Below, piece after piece: positions 45,746-54,745 of a DNA stretch of 64,000 nt (positions within the stretch are counted from its first letter, which is position 1; every line of letters begins with the position of its first letter). A program made the position numbers and the translations under genes. The stretch comes from Streptomyces sp. TRM49041. GTDB lineage: Bacteria > Actinomycetota > Actinomycetes > Streptomycetales > Streptomycetaceae. The notes under the pieces are model-generated. The model worked only from the letters and a program-made list of their open reading frames with translations, had not been told where the DNA came from and did not search any database. The stretch covers positions 1 through 64,000 of the forward strand of contig NZ_VSRY01000147.1 in NCBI RefSeq assembly GCF_008271805.1, written 5' to 3'.

Positions 45746-46651
45746 TCAGAGGCTCAGCACGAGCTTGCCTCGGACTCCGCCCGCCGCGCTGACGCGGTGC
45801 GCCTCGGCCGCCTTTTCGAGCGGTAGGACGGCCTGTACCTCGACGTGTACCGCGGCCGAGTCGACAAGCTCGCCTATGCGGCGCAGGGCGGCCCCGTCCG
45901 GTGTGACGATGACGCGCCGGGCTTCCACGCCGGGGACGCGGTATGTCTCGTCCAGGGGTTCCGGCAGGGTGATCAGGGTGCCGCCGGGGCGCAGCAGGGA
46001 CCATGCCTCGTGCTGCACCCGGCCTCCGACGGTGTCCAGGACGACATCGACCGGCTCCAGACGACTCAGCGCCCCGGAGGTACGGTCCAGCGGCTCGGCC
46101 ACCCCGAGTTCCCGGAGGAAGCCCAGATTGCGGGGTGACGCCGTGGAGATGACGTACGCTCCGCGGAGCCTGGCGAACTGGACGGCGAAGTGCCCCACAC
46201 CGCCGGCTCCCGCGTGCACCAGCACCCTGTGGCCTTCCGTCACACCGGCCGCGTCCAGGGCCTGCCATGCCGTCAGCGCCGCGAGCGGCACCGCGGCGGC
46301 CTGGGCGAAGGACAGCCGGGCCGGCTTCGGCGCCAGCGCGGAAGCCGGCACCACGGCGAGTTCCTGGTAGGCGCCGCCGTAGGGCAGGGGCAGCATGCCG
46401 TACACCGCCTCGCCGACCGCCGGCCCGCCGGGCGTGGTGCTCTCCACCACTCCCGCGACGTCCCAGCCCATGCCGAGCGGGAACGGCCGGTCGCTCCGTA
46501 CGTGTCCCTCGCGGTGCTTCCAGTCGACCGGGTTCACGCCGGCGGCCCTGACCCGCACAAGCACCTCCCCTTCCGCAGGGGTCGGAGCGGGGCCTTCGGC
46601 GAGTTCCAGCACGCTCTCGTCGCCGTACCGGGAGAAGTTCACCACGCGCAT
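45746..46651 (-). CDS. NADP-dependent quinone oxidoreductase-like enzyme (MDR family)
   Basis: A 301-residue zinc-free medium-chain dehydrogenase/reductase. It has the typical opening MRVVNFSRYGDESVLELAEGP, the catalytic-domain segments AAGVNPVDWKHREG and GMGWDVAGVVE, and the NADP loop VLVHAGAGGVGHFAVQFARLRGA. The zinc-site cysteines are absent. It likely reduces quinones or enals with NADPH. It is divergent from an MmyB-like XRE regulator, a common pairing in Streptomyces in which the regulator controls the reductase. Confidence 0.9.
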   Translation of the reverse strand: MRVVNFSRYGDESVLELAEGPAPTPAEGEVLVRVRAAGVNPVDWKHREGHVRSDRPFPLGMGWDVAGVVESTTPGGPAVGEAVYGMLPLPYGGAYQELAVVPASALAPKPARLSFAQAAAVPLAALTAWQALDAAGVTEGHRVLVHAGAGGVGHFAVQFARLRGAYVISTASPRNLGFLRELGVAEPLDRTSGALSRLEPVDVVLDTVGGRVQHEAWSLLRPGGTLITLPEPLDETYRVPGVEARRVIVTPDGAALRRIGELVDSAAVHVEVQAVLPLEKAAEAHRVSAAGGVRGKLVLSL

Positions 46652-46849
46652 CAGACAGCTCCGTTCTTCGTTCCAAGGCGTCGGCCCCCGCAGAGGAGGC
46701 CGACGCGGTGCGGTCGGCACCGGTCCCACCGTGGCGCCCCGGCGTGCGCGTAGCCATTCCCCTGGCAGTACCAGGCGGCCGCACCGCGCACCGGAGCAGG
46801 CGGCGAGGGGGGTACTGAGAGGGACAGGCGCGAAGAACCGCCGACCGCC

Positions 46850-46861
46850 CATACTGCAGTC
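46850..46861 (+). promoter_or_regulatory. -10 element of a predicted leaderless promoter
   Basis: CATACT at 46850-46855 ends 6 bases before the ATG of the XRE gene, and no ribosome site is present. Confidence 0.4.
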
Positions 46862-47785
46862 ATGAGTGCAGTCAGTGAGCTCGGCGGCTTCCTCGCGTCC
46901 CGCAGGTCCCGTGTGACCCCCTACGACGTCGGCGTGCCCGTCGTCGGCCGTCGCAGGGTGCCGGGGCTGCGCCGCGAAGAGGTGGCCGAACTCGCCGGGG
47001 TCAGCGTCGTCTACTACACACGCCTGGAGCAGGGCCGTGCGGCCAACCCCTCCGACTCCGTACTGGAAGCCCTCGCGCGCGTGCTCGGCCTGAACGCGGC
47101 GGAGCGGGCGCACCTCTTCGACCTCGCGCACCGGTCGGGTGGACGTGTCCGGGCGGCGGCCGGGGAGGGCGACGGGCATCCCGCCGGGGACTCGGGGCGC
47201 TCCGCGGACGCGGTCCCGGCCGTACGGGAGGGAGTTCGCAGGCTGCTCGACGCGCAGGGTGCCGTTCCCGCGTACGTACTGGACCCGGCGATGGACGTCC
47301 TGGCCGCCAACGCCCTGGCCGTCGCCCTGGTGGGCGAGGGGGCCGGCGCCTCGGCGGGGACGGCCAACCTGGCCCGCCACATCTTCGTCGACGCCACGGC
47401 ACCCCTGCTGTACCCGGAGTGGGACGAGGTGGCCCGCCAGACCGTGGGGTTCCTGCGGTTCTCCGCCGGCCGTCACCCGGGCCATCCGCGGCTCGCCCGG
47501 CTGGTCGCCGAGCTGAGCCGGCACAGCCCGCGGTTCAGGGAACTGTGGGCGGCGCAGGAAGTGACGGAGAAGACCCATGGCGAGAAGCACTTCCGGCACC
47601 CCTTGGTCGGGGGTTTCCGTCTCACTTACGAGACGCTCGCGCTGCCCGGTGACGCGGGACAGTCGCTCGTCGTCTTCACGGCCCCCGACGAGCGTGCGGA
47701 CACCGCTCTGAGGCTCCTCGGCAGCTGGGCGGCGGTGTCGGGCCCCGGCACCACGGACCGCACCCCGGACGCCGGGCGGCCGTGA
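46862..47785 (+). CDS. XRE-family regulator, MmyB-like
   Basis: A 307-residue regulator. The N-terminal helix-turn-helix (RRVPGLRREEVAELAGVSVVYYTRLEQGRAANPSDSVLEALARVLGL) is followed by an MmyB-like ligand domain (PAYVLDPAMDVLAANALA, LARHIFVDATAPLLYPEWDEVARQTVGFLRFSAGRHPGHPRLARLVAELS) that resembles a PAS fold and may bind a fatty acid or a small aromatic. The inserted Gly/Asp/Ala stretch near 100-120 looks like a flexible linker. The gene appears leaderless. Confidence 0.9.
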   Translation: MSAVSELGGFLASRRSRVTPYDVGVPVVGRRRVPGLRREEVAELAGVSVVYYTRLEQGRAANPSDSVLEALARVLGLNAAERAHLFDLAHRSGGRVRAAAGEGDGHPAGDSGRSADAVPAVREGVRRLLDAQGAVPAYVLDPAMDVLAANALAVALVGEGAGASAGTANLARHIFVDATAPLLYPEWDEVARQTVGFLRFSAGRHPGHPRLARLVAELSRHSPRFRELWAAQEVTEKTHGEKHFRHPLVGGFRLTYETLALPGDAGQSLVVFTAPDERADTALRLLGSWAAVSGPGTTDRTPDAGRP

Positions 47786-47815
47786 CGCCTGTCGCGGTGC
47801 GGTCCGGATGCCGGG

Positions 47816-49918
47816 TCATGGCGCTCGTACCTGTGTGACCGGCGGTGGCGCGCGGTGGACGCGGGCGAGGACGAGGACCGTGTCGTCGGTCAGTGGGGTC
47901 GGCAGCAGGTTCCGCAGGATGCGGTCGGCGGCGGGTTCCAGCGGGCCTCCCGCGTGGGCCAGTTCGGCGCGCAGGGCGTCCAGGCCCGTCTCGATGTCCC
48001 GGCCTCGTGCCTCGATGAGGCCGTCGGTGTACAGGGCGAGGGTGGCGTTGTCGGGGAGTTCGAGGTCGGTCGTCAGGAACGGGTGGCCGCCGACACCGAG
48101 CGGGATGCCCAGGACGTCGCCGATGGTGTCGACCCGGCCGTCCGGGTGCCGCAGCAGGGGCGGCGGGTGGCCGGCGTTGGCGACGCGGGCGTGTCCGGTC
48201 GTCGGGTCGTACACCAGGTAGAGGCAGGTGGCGAGTTCGATGCCGGCCTCCTGGGCGCAGGCGTCGAGGTCGGCGAGCAGGTGTTCCGGTGCGCGGTCGT
48301 GTCTGGCGAGGGCCTTGGCGGTGATGCGGAGCCTGCCCATGGCGGCGGCGGCCGGCACGCCGTGTCCCATGACGTCGCCGACGACCAGGGCGAACCGGTC
48401 GCCGGGCAGGGCGATCGCGTCGTACCAGTCGCCGCCGACCTCGGTGACCCGGCTGCCGGGCACGTACCGGTGTGCCATCCGCACATACGGGCTGGTCGCC
48501 AGGGCGCTGGGCAGCAGGGCGCGCTGGAGGGTGAGTGCGATGTCCTGGACGCGGCTGTACAGGCGGGCGTTGTCGAGGCAGAGGGCGGCGCGGGAGGCGA
48601 GTTCACCGGCGAGGCTGAGGTCGTCGTCGGTGAAGGGTGGCCTGGCCGCCGACCGGCCGAACATGGTGATCCCCTGGACGGTGCCCCTGGCGACGAGAGG
48701 GGCGATCAGGAGGCAGACGAAGCCGCTCGCGGCGAGGATGCGGGCGCGCTCCTCCGTGATGACGGTACGGGCCACGAAGTCCTCGTCGACGGGGGCGGCG
48801 ATGGGCCGGCCGGTGCGCAGCATGTCGTGGATGACGGACCCGGGCGGGTACGTCACGGTCTCCACTCCGCCGACGAGTCGGTCGGCGGGGGGCGGCAGGC
48901 AGGTGCCGGCGGCGATCCGGCGGGTGACGAGCGGCAGGGACGGGTCGAACAGCTCGGCTTCGTGCATCCACTCGACGACCTCCACGACGCATCCGTCCGC
49001 GAAGTCCGGGACGGCGGCGTCGACCAGCTCGCGGGCGGTGACGTATACGTCGAGGGTCGTACCGATCCGGGAGGCGGCCCGGTCCAGCAGGGCGAGCCTC
49101 CGGCGTCCGGCCGCGGCGTCCCGGATGGCCTCCTCCCGGTCGGTCACGTCGACGAGCAGCCCGCCCACTCCCGGCCGGGAGCCGACGGCCTGGGTCAGGG
49201 GGAAGAGGCTCACCGAGCGCACCTGGTCGCGGTCGGGGCGCCCTGTGGTGCGCGTGGTGACCAGCATCCCCACGACGGTCTCGCCGCCCTCGGCGACGGC
49301 GCGGAGCAGACCGCCGTACCCGCCCCCCTCCCCGCTCCCGTCCGGCGTGATCATGATGTCCTCCATACGCCGTCCGAGGTGGTCCTCGACGGACAGGCCG
49401 TCCATCTCGGCGAGCGCCTCGTTGACGTGGACGTACCGGAGGTCCTGGTCGAGCATGACGAGACCGATGGGGCAGGTCCGGAAGAGCGCGTCGACGAAGG
49501 CGAGGTTGGTCTTCACCCGGTCGAGTTCGTCGCTGCGGCTCGCCAGCCCCAGCAGTACGGAGCCGTCGGCGGCACCGGTCACGGGGAAGACCCGGAAGCC
49601 GCAGTCGAAGGCCGTGCCCTCGCTGTTCCGCGCCGTGAGCCGGCCGCGCCAGTACCCGTCGGCTCGGCCGCGCTCCACCATGTGCGCGCACGAGGCGGAG
49701 GTGCCCCGGTCCGCGTCGGCGAAGAGGACGGCGCCGGGCTCCCCCAGGACGTCTGCGGGGTCGTGGCCGAAGAGGTCGTGGGCGCCGGGCCCCCAGAAGC
49801 AGACGCGATCGTCGTCGTCGATACCGAAGACGGCCACGGGCACGTGCTGGAGCAGCGTCCCCGGCTCGGACCAGAGCGGACTCCGGGCCTGGGTGTCCTC
49901 CGGCGGATCCGATGGCAC
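47816..49918 (-). CDS. Cytoplasmic PAS-PAS-GAF-SpoIIE phosphatase
   Basis: A 700-residue PP2C of the SpoIIE/RsbU kind. Two PAS domains (about 20-120 and 140-260) and a GAF domain (about 275-450) precede the phosphatase (about 470-695, VGGDWYDAIALPGDRFALVVGDVMGHGVPAAAAMG with metal-binding Asp, LALYTDGLIEARGRD). There are no membrane spans and, unlike the other SpoIIE protein in the window, no ATPase domain. The role is probably release of a sigma factor by dephosphorylating an anti-anti-sigma protein. The GTG at 49918 is preferred, with GGAAGG ahead. An ATG at 49957 is possible. Confidence 0.9.
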   Translation of the reverse strand: MPSDPPEDTQARSPLWSEPGTLLQHVPVAVFGIDDDDRVCFWGPGAHDLFGHDPADVLGEPGAVLFADADRGTSASCAHMVERGRADGYWRGRLTARNSEGTAFDCGFRVFPVTGAADGSVLLGLASRSDELDRVKTNLAFVDALFRTCPIGLVMLDQDLRYVHVNEALAEMDGLSVEDHLGRRMEDIMITPDGSGEGGGYGGLLRAVAEGGETVVGMLVTTRTTGRPDRDQVRSVSLFPLTQAVGSRPGVGGLLVDVTDREEAIRDAAAGRRRLALLDRAASRIGTTLDVYVTARELVDAAVPDFADGCVVEVVEWMHEAELFDPSLPLVTRRIAAGTCLPPPADRLVGGVETVTYPPGSVIHDMLRTGRPIAAPVDEDFVARTVITEERARILAASGFVCLLIAPLVARGTVQGITMFGRSAARPPFTDDDLSLAGELASRAALCLDNARLYSRVQDIALTLQRALLPSALATSPYVRMAHRYVPGSRVTEVGGDWYDAIALPGDRFALVVGDVMGHGVPAAAAMGRLRITAKALARHDRAPEHLLADLDACAQEAGIELATCLYLVYDPTTGHARVANAGHPPPLLRHPDGRVDTIGDVLGIPLGVGGHPFLTTDLELPDNATLALYTDGLIEARGRDIETGLDALRAELAHAGGPLEPAADRILRNLLPTPLTDDTVLVLARVHRAPPPVTQVRAP

Positions 49919-50141
49919 GAGACGTTTCCTTCCGCCTGCCGCTGCCCCCGACTCCATTGTGCGGACCTGCGGCCGCTTTCGACCCGGCGAGGCGCATCGG
50001 TCCGCGGCGAGGCGACGGGCCGCGCGTTGTGTAGCAACTTCGCCACAGCACGTGACACATACGGAATCGGCCGTCACTTTCGCCCCGCCGGACCCCTTGT
50101 ACGACCGTCGGATCGAGCACCACGGCCCCCGGAGGCACCAC

Positions 50142-50777
50142 ATGGGCAGCCACAGGCAACCGCGCAGGGCGAGCGGCGCCCGCTACACCCTGGTCAGGGC
50201 CGCCATCGCCATGGGCGTGGCCGGCGCCCTGGCGATCGCCCTGCAGTCGTCCCACGAGAACGCGGCGCCCCGGTCGAAGCCGGAGTCGATGCGGAGCACG
50301 CTGCCCGAGGCCGGGAGTCCGTCGGCGCCGGGCAGGGGCCGGGACCGTGCGCTTACGGGGCCGGAACACAGCCGTCCGTCCCCCGGCGCCACGCCACGGC
50401 CGACGCCGCCGCCGACCAGCACGGCTTCGGAGCCGTCCCGTCCGGTCGCCGACGGGAGCGGACTCCCCTCACCGGCCCCTGCCGCGTCCACCGCGCCGGG
50501 CGGGCCGACGGCACGCGCCGCCTCCGGCGACGCGGCGGCGGAAGCAGCCGGTGGGCCGGCCCTTCGGGGTGCCGCGGAGGCCGCCTCCCCCGAGAGCCCG
50601 GCGCCGACGGCGGACCGGGCCCCGTCCCGGCCTTCCCCTTCCCCGTCGTCGCCGCCGTCGTCGTCCCCGTCGTCGCCGCCGTCGTCGCGGTCGCCGATCG
50701 ACGCGCTCGACGATATGCTGCGCGGCCTCGTGGGCTCCGGGGGCGGGAGTACGGCCGGGTCGACGGAGAGCCGGTAG
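50142..50777 (+). CDS. Low-complexity exported or membrane-anchored protein
   Basis: A 211-residue protein I cannot assign. An Arg-rich start (MGSHRQPRRASGARY) and one hydrophobic segment (LVRAAIAMGVAGALAIALQ) would export or anchor it. The remainder is rich in Pro, Ser and Ala, with runs such as PSPSPSSPPSSSPSSPPSS, and ends in a short helix (SPIDALDDMLRGLVGSGGG). GGAGG precedes the ATG. It is divergent from the SpoIIE phosphatase and converges on the M64 peptidase gene with a 2-base gap. Confidence 0.65.
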   Translation: MGSHRQPRRASGARYTLVRAAIAMGVAGALAIALQSSHENAAPRSKPESMRSTLPEAGSPSAPGRGRDRALTGPEHSRPSPGATPRPTPPPTSTASEPSRPVADGSGLPSPAPAASTAPGGPTARAASGDAAAEAAGGPALRGAAEAASPESPAPTADRAPSRPSPSPSSPPSSSPSSPPSSRSPIDALDDMLRGLVGSGGGSTAGSTESR

Positions 50778-50779
50778 CC

Positions 50780-52147
50780 CTACCGGCGGACGCGCCAGTC
50801 GACCGCGGACCGCAGGGTCGTGGCGATGTCCGGGTCGCGTACCGCGGCCGTCCGGTCCTCGACGGTGACGGTCAGCCTGTGCGTCCTGAAGTCGTTCCGG
50901 CGGAGCCCGAGCTCCGCGACGCGCACCTCCGTCCGGCCCTCGAAGTGTGGCATCTCCCGGCGGTCCAGATACCAGCGGACGGTGAGCTGGTGTCCGTCCG
51001 GGCCGGTCAGCCGGGGTACGGCGACCGTCGCCTTCTGGTCGTGCCGCAGGGTGGTGCCGGCGGGCGTGACGGCGGTGGCCACCCGGGCGTGGCGGTAGAA
51101 GCCGGCGATCATCGCCTCGACGCCGGGGAGGTTGAACGGCTTGTCGAGGACCCGCATCAGCGAGTTGTCGGTGGGCCGGCGCAGTCCGGTGGCGAAGTAG
51201 CCGCCGCCCTCGTACACGCCGACCTTGCCGCCGTCCGGCGACTCCTCGCCCAGCCAGCGGTACCACTTGGCGCGGCGCTCGGCCATGCGGGTGGCGTCGA
51301 ACGTGGAGGTGTTGGGCTCGGCGGACTCAGGACCGGTGTACTGCTCGTACCCCGGGAGGTCGGGGTAGAAGTACTCGTCGGCGAGGCCGCCCAGCGAGTG
51401 GCCGGTCTCGTGGATGGCGACCTGACCGGACTTCTCGTTGCCGGCCGACGCGGTGGAGATGCCCTCGTAGCCGAGGGTCTGGCTGCGCTCGTTGTAGCCG
51501 GCGCCGCCGTACTTGGCGCTGTTGGCGAGGACGATCACCAGGTCGGCCTCGGGTGCGAGGGCCACATACGCGTCGACCTTGTCCTGGTCGACGCAGAGCA
51601 GCCGCTCGATGTCGCCGCACCAGAAGTACGCGCCGAGTGCGGTGTCCTTCACGGTGGCCGGGCCGGGGTCGCCGGTGACTCCGGAGTCGTTGGAGACGAC
51701 GTCGACCGTCCAGACGTTGAAGAGGCTCTGATAGGTCGTGTACGGCTCGACGGCCGCCACCTCGGCCCACTTGTCCCTGGCATCGGTGTGGAACCGGTCG
51801 AGCTCGGCGGCGGTGTAGCCGTCGCCGAGGACGACGACGTCGAGCCGGTCGGCGGTCGAGCCGTTGTCGATCACCTTCGTGACCTCGCCGTCCGCCGCCC
51901 GCTCCGCCGCCGAGAGGCGCGGGGCGGGCCTGTCCCGGCCGGCGGCGGGTATGTGCGTGTGGCCCGATCCGGCGAGCACGCCGTGCTCGGGGCCGGGTAT
52001 CTCGACCTCCACCAGGGCGGCCGACGCCGGTTCCGCGAGCGGTGACGGGTCCGCGGCCGCGGTGCCGGGTCCGGTGGCGAATGCCGCCGCGGTGACGGCC
52101 GCGGCCACAGCGGCCGCCGTCAGGGATCTGCGCAGGGTCGAGCGCAC
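50780..52147 (-). CDS. Secreted M64-family metallopeptidase
   Basis: A 455-residue protein with a signal peptide (residues 1-32) and the zinc motif AIHETGHSLGGLADEY, an HExxH with the third ligand region GLxDEY that defines the IgA-peptidase-like M64 family. Other family segments are VVVLGDGYTAAELDRF, YQSLFNVWTVDVVSNDSGV and NSLMRVLDKPFNLPGVEA. The last 120 residues form a probable beta-rich accessory domain. It degrades extracellular protein, and its natural substrate is unknown. The GTG at 52147 has GGGGAGGA upstream. Confidence 0.9.
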   Translation of the reverse strand: MRSTLRRSLTAAAVAAAVTAAAFATGPGTAAADPSPLAEPASAALVEVEIPGPEHGVLAGSGHTHIPAAGRDRPAPRLSAAERAADGEVTKVIDNGSTADRLDVVVLGDGYTAAELDRFHTDARDKWAEVAAVEPYTTYQSLFNVWTVDVVSNDSGVTGDPGPATVKDTALGAYFWCGDIERLLCVDQDKVDAYVALAPEADLVIVLANSAKYGGAGYNERSQTLGYEGISTASAGNEKSGQVAIHETGHSLGGLADEYFYPDLPGYEQYTGPESAEPNTSTFDATRMAERRAKWYRWLGEESPDGGKVGVYEGGGYFATGLRRPTDNSLMRVLDKPFNLPGVEAMIAGFYRHARVATAVTPAGTTLRHDQKATVAVPRLTGPDGHQLTVRWYLDRREMPHFEGRTEVRVAELGLRRNDFRTHRLTVTVEDRTAAVRDPDIATTLRSAVDWRVRR

Positions 52148-52167
52148 GGAGTCCTCCCCGATAGAAG

Positions 52168-52183
52168 TTAAGTGGTGACTTAA
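52168..52183. promoter_or_regulatory. Inverted repeat upstream of the M64 peptidase gene
   Basis: TTAAGT-GGTG-ACTTAA is a perfect inverted repeat 20 bases before the start codon, and another CTTAAGG lies at 52201. These AT-rich sites stand out here and may be an operator or part of the promoter. Confidence 0.5.
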
Positions 52184-52239
52184 GTTCGATGAACAGATCG
52201 CTTAAGGTAGGGCGGCGCGCGGCGGCTGCGCAATGGCCA

Positions 52240-52282
52240 GGAACCCCTGAATACTGGGGAGTTCGAGCGAGCAAGGGGTTCC
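52240..52282 (+). promoter_or_regulatory. Inverted repeat covering the ribosome site of the XRE-TPR gene
   Basis: GGAACCCCT (52240-52248) pairs with AGGGGTTCC (52274-52282), a perfect 9-bp match with a 25-base spacer. The right arm contains the only ribosome site and ends one base before the ATG. As RNA it would hide the start. As DNA it could be the regulator's own operator. Confidence 0.55.
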
Positions 52283-52283
52283 C

Positions 52284-53639
52284 ATGGACGAACCGTCCGA
52301 GATCGGCCGACGAGTTCAGCGCATGCGTACTGAACGCGGCATGACGCAAAGGCAGTTGGCCGAGCCTTCGTACACGGCGGCGTACGTCTCGACGCTGGAG
52401 TCCGGCAAGGTGCGGCCCTCCGAGACGGCACTGCGTTTCCTCGCCGGGCGCCTCGGCACGTCGTACGAGGAGCTGGCCACCGGCCGGCCGGCCCATCTGG
52501 CCACCGAGCTACGGCTCGCCCTGACCGACGCCCAGCGGATGCTCGCCACCGGCTCCGCCGACGAGGCCGCCGTCCAGTACCGTCGACTGCTCACCGACGC
52601 GGAACACCTCGGCCTGCCGGCCGAGCAGGCCGAGGCGCTCCTGGGGCTCGGCGACTGCGCCCTCGAGACCGGTGAACTCACGGACGCCGGGCGGCACTTC
52701 GCAGCAGCGGAACACCTGCTGGCCGACGAGCCGCTCCCCCGCCGCGCCCGCGCGATGCGCGGCCGCGCCATCGCGCACCTGCTGGCCGGGGAGCTGCGTT
52801 ACGCCTGCTACCTCCTCGAATCGGCCATCGACGAACTGGGCGCGAGCGGGCTCACCGACCCCGAGGCGCTGGTGATGCTGTACGCGGCGGTCATCGGCCC
52901 GTACATCGACATGGGCGCGCACGCCCGCGCGGCCCACGCGGCCGAACTCGCGCTCGCGCTGGCGCCACAGGTCCACGACCCCGCTCTCGTGGCGGGCATG
53001 CACCGACAGGTCGCCCGGACCTTCCTCGCCGAGGGGCGTACGGCCGACGCGGACGCGTCGCTGGCCAAGGCACAGACGATGTACCGGCAGCTGCGGCTGC
53101 GGACCGACCTGGCGCACTGCCACTGGATGCGCGGCTACGTCAAGGCACAGAGCGGCGAACTCGCCGCAGCCGAGCGGGAGTTGCGTACGGCTCGGGACAT
53201 GCTGGCGGCCCGGGGGGCGACGCTCTACACGGCCCAGGTGGAGGTGGAGCTGGCCGACGTGCTGCGGCGGCTCGGCCGGTACGACGAGGCCGCCGGGCTG
53301 CTGTCCGCGCTGCTGGACCTGGACGACCGGCACGGCGCCGTGCACGCGGGAGGTGCGCACCGGCTGCTCGGCCTCATCGCCGAGGAGCGCGGGGACACCG
53401 AATCCGCCGAGGAGCACTATGTGCTGGCGCTCGGACTGCTGGAGCGGAGCGGGGCGACGGGCGACCTCGCGGACCTGTGCCGGCTGCTGGGCGACCTGCT
53501 GCGCCGTACGGGCCGGGTGGAGGCCGCGCTCGACGCGTACCGCACGGGCCTTGGCCACCGCGCGGCTCCGGGGACGACCACGCTGGGGCCGGCGCCGGCC
53601 GCGCCTCCGTTCCAGGCGGGGCACGGCGGGGTGGGGTAG
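52284..53639 (+). CDS. XRE-family regulator with TPR repeats
   Basis: A 451-residue protein. The helix-turn-helix (about 5-62, IGRRVQRMRTERGMTQRQLAEPSYTAAYVSTLESGKVRPSETALRFLAGRLG) is followed by about eight TPR-like helical repeats (75-430) such as ALLGLGDCALETGELTDAGRHFAAAEHLL. This architecture occurs in peptide-responsive regulators and in Streptomyces developmental regulators, but no signal peptide gene is adjacent. The second turn residue block QLAEPSYTAAYVS is typical of a Streptomyces group with this HTH. Confidence 0.87.
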   Translation: MDEPSEIGRRVQRMRTERGMTQRQLAEPSYTAAYVSTLESGKVRPSETALRFLAGRLGTSYEELATGRPAHLATELRLALTDAQRMLATGSADEAAVQYRRLLTDAEHLGLPAEQAEALLGLGDCALETGELTDAGRHFAAAEHLLADEPLPRRARAMRGRAIAHLLAGELRYACYLLESAIDELGASGLTDPEALVMLYAAVIGPYIDMGAHARAAHAAELALALAPQVHDPALVAGMHRQVARTFLAEGRTADADASLAKAQTMYRQLRLRTDLAHCHWMRGYVKAQSGELAAAERELRTARDMLAARGATLYTAQVEVELADVLRRLGRYDEAAGLLSALLDLDDRHGAVHAGGAHRLLGLIAEERGDTESAEEHYVLALGLLERSGATGDLADLCRLLGDLLRRTGRVEAALDAYRTGLGHRAAPGTTTLGPAPAAPPFQAGHGGVG

Positions 53640-53674
53640 CCCCCAGGCACACCCGTGGGTGCCGAATCGGACAG

Positions 53675-53707
53675 GGCCCGGCCACCGCGAGGCGTGACGG
53701 CCGGGCC
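53675..53707. terminator. Hairpin after the XRE-TPR gene
   Basis: A perfect 9-bp stem, GGCCCGGCC paired with GGCCGGGCC, with a 15-base loop. A smaller hairpin lies just before it at 53646-53663. Confidence 0.55.
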
Positions 53708-53817
53708 GCCGTGCACCCCGTGTGGCCCGGAACGGGCACCCCGGCACCGCCCGCACCCGGCGATTCCGCCCGAATCGCTCCTGGCGGAGTCCGGGCCCCG
53801 TGCGGACCCTGGCCTGT

Positions 53818-54249
53818 ATGGGGGAGAGCGAGGAGCCGCAGCCGTGGGACCGTGTGGACCACGCCCAAGCGATCAGCGACGGTGCCACCGCCCCGCCGCC
53901 GCCCGAACCGCCGGTGTGCCGCGAATGCGGGCTCCACGGCGAACGGCGCCCCACGTACTACGGCGCCTGCGTACTTCTGGAACCCCGCCGGGAAGCGCCC
54001 GCGCACATGGTGCCGCCGTGGCACCGCTGGTACGTCGACTCCGGCGGCCGCGCCTGGAACAGCGGCGATACGGAACCGGGGCCCGGCTCGGTGTGCCGGG
54101 TCCCGCACCGCCTGGTCTGCCCCGGCACCGTCTTGACGGCGCTCGGCCTGTGGCCGTGGCTGGACGCCCTGCGCGACGAGAACGCCCGCCGCGCACAGTG
54201 GCGGGCGTGCCCGCTCGACTCCGCCGCGAGTCTCCCGGAGGCCGGGTGA
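53818..54249 (+). CDS. DUF6083 family protein
   Basis: A 143-residue Streptomyces-type protein. The pattern PVCRECGLHGERRPTYYGACVLLEP, AHMVPPWHRWYVDSGGRAWNSGDTEP and CRVPHRLVCPG fits the small DUF6083 family. The CxxC and later cysteines could bind zinc. The function is unknown. The ATG at 53818 begins the conserved part and no ribosome site precedes it, so a leaderless message is possible. It may be a single gene. Confidence 0.7.
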   Translation: MGESEEPQPWDRVDHAQAISDGATAPPPPEPPVCRECGLHGERRPTYYGACVLLEPRREAPAHMVPPWHRWYVDSGGRAWNSGDTEPGPGSVCRVPHRLVCPGTVLTALGLWPWLDALRDENARRAQWRACPLDSAASLPEAG

Positions 54250-54282
54250 CCGCCCGGGGCGTCCCGCGGCGGGAGCCGGGTG

Positions 54283-54687
54283 TCAGGGGCGCGTGCGGTC
54301 CGCGCGCTCGGCCTGCTCCGTGCGCTTCTCCTTGATGCGGGCGGCTTCCTTGCGGACCTCGGCCTGGACGGCGCGTTCCTTCTGCAGCCACTCCGGGCTG
54401 TCGTTCCTCAGCGCCTCGATCTGCTCGGTGGTGAGCGCTTCGGTGACCCCGCCGCGCGCGAGCCCCGAGATGGAGACGCCCAGCCGGGCCGCGACCACCG
54501 GCCGGGGGTGCGGGCCGTCGCGCCGCAGCTCCCGCAGCCACTCGGGCGGGTCGGTCTGGAGCGCGTTCAGCTCGTCGCGCGAGACAACACCCTCCTGGAA
54601 CTCTGCGGGGGTGGCCTCGAGGTATACACCCAGCTTCTTCGCCGCGGTCGCGGGCTTCATGGTCTGGGAGGTGCGGTGCGACGTCAT
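54283..54687 (-). CDS. DUF5997 family protein
   Basis: A 134-residue helical protein. MKPATAAKKLGVYLEATPAEFQEGVVSRDELNALQTDPPEWLRELRRDGPHPRPVVAARLGVSISGLARGGV matches the actinobacterial DUF5997 family throughout. The segment PVVAARLGVSISGLARGGVTEAL reads like a helix-turn-helix, so DNA binding is possible, but this is inference. Start 54687 matches the conserved N-terminus MTSHRTSQTMKP. The gene is divergent from the LysR-effector-like gene, with 58 bases between starts. I recall the same pair as neighbours in other Streptomyces. Confidence 0.8.
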   Translation of the reverse strand: MTSHRTSQTMKPATAAKKLGVYLEATPAEFQEGVVSRDELNALQTDPPEWLRELRRDGPHPRPVVAARLGVSISGLARGGVTEALTTEQIEALRNDSPEWLQKERAVQAEVRKEAARIKEKRTEQAERADRTRP

Positions 54688-54733
54688 GGTGTCAAGGATA
54701 TCGAGCATGTGCGCGGCTCCTGACCACGCCGGG

Positions 54734-54745
54734 TAATCTGGCCCG
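54734..54745 (+). promoter_or_regulatory. -10 element of a predicted leaderless promoter
   Basis: TAATCT at 54734-54739 ends 6 bases before the GTG start of the LysR-effector-like gene. There is no ribosome site. Confidence 0.5.

Noticed and set aside
47855..52045. A 1396-codon open frame opposite the second SpoIIE phosphatase and M64 peptidase
   Set aside because: It spans two real genes on the other strand and an intergenic region with typical shadow composition.
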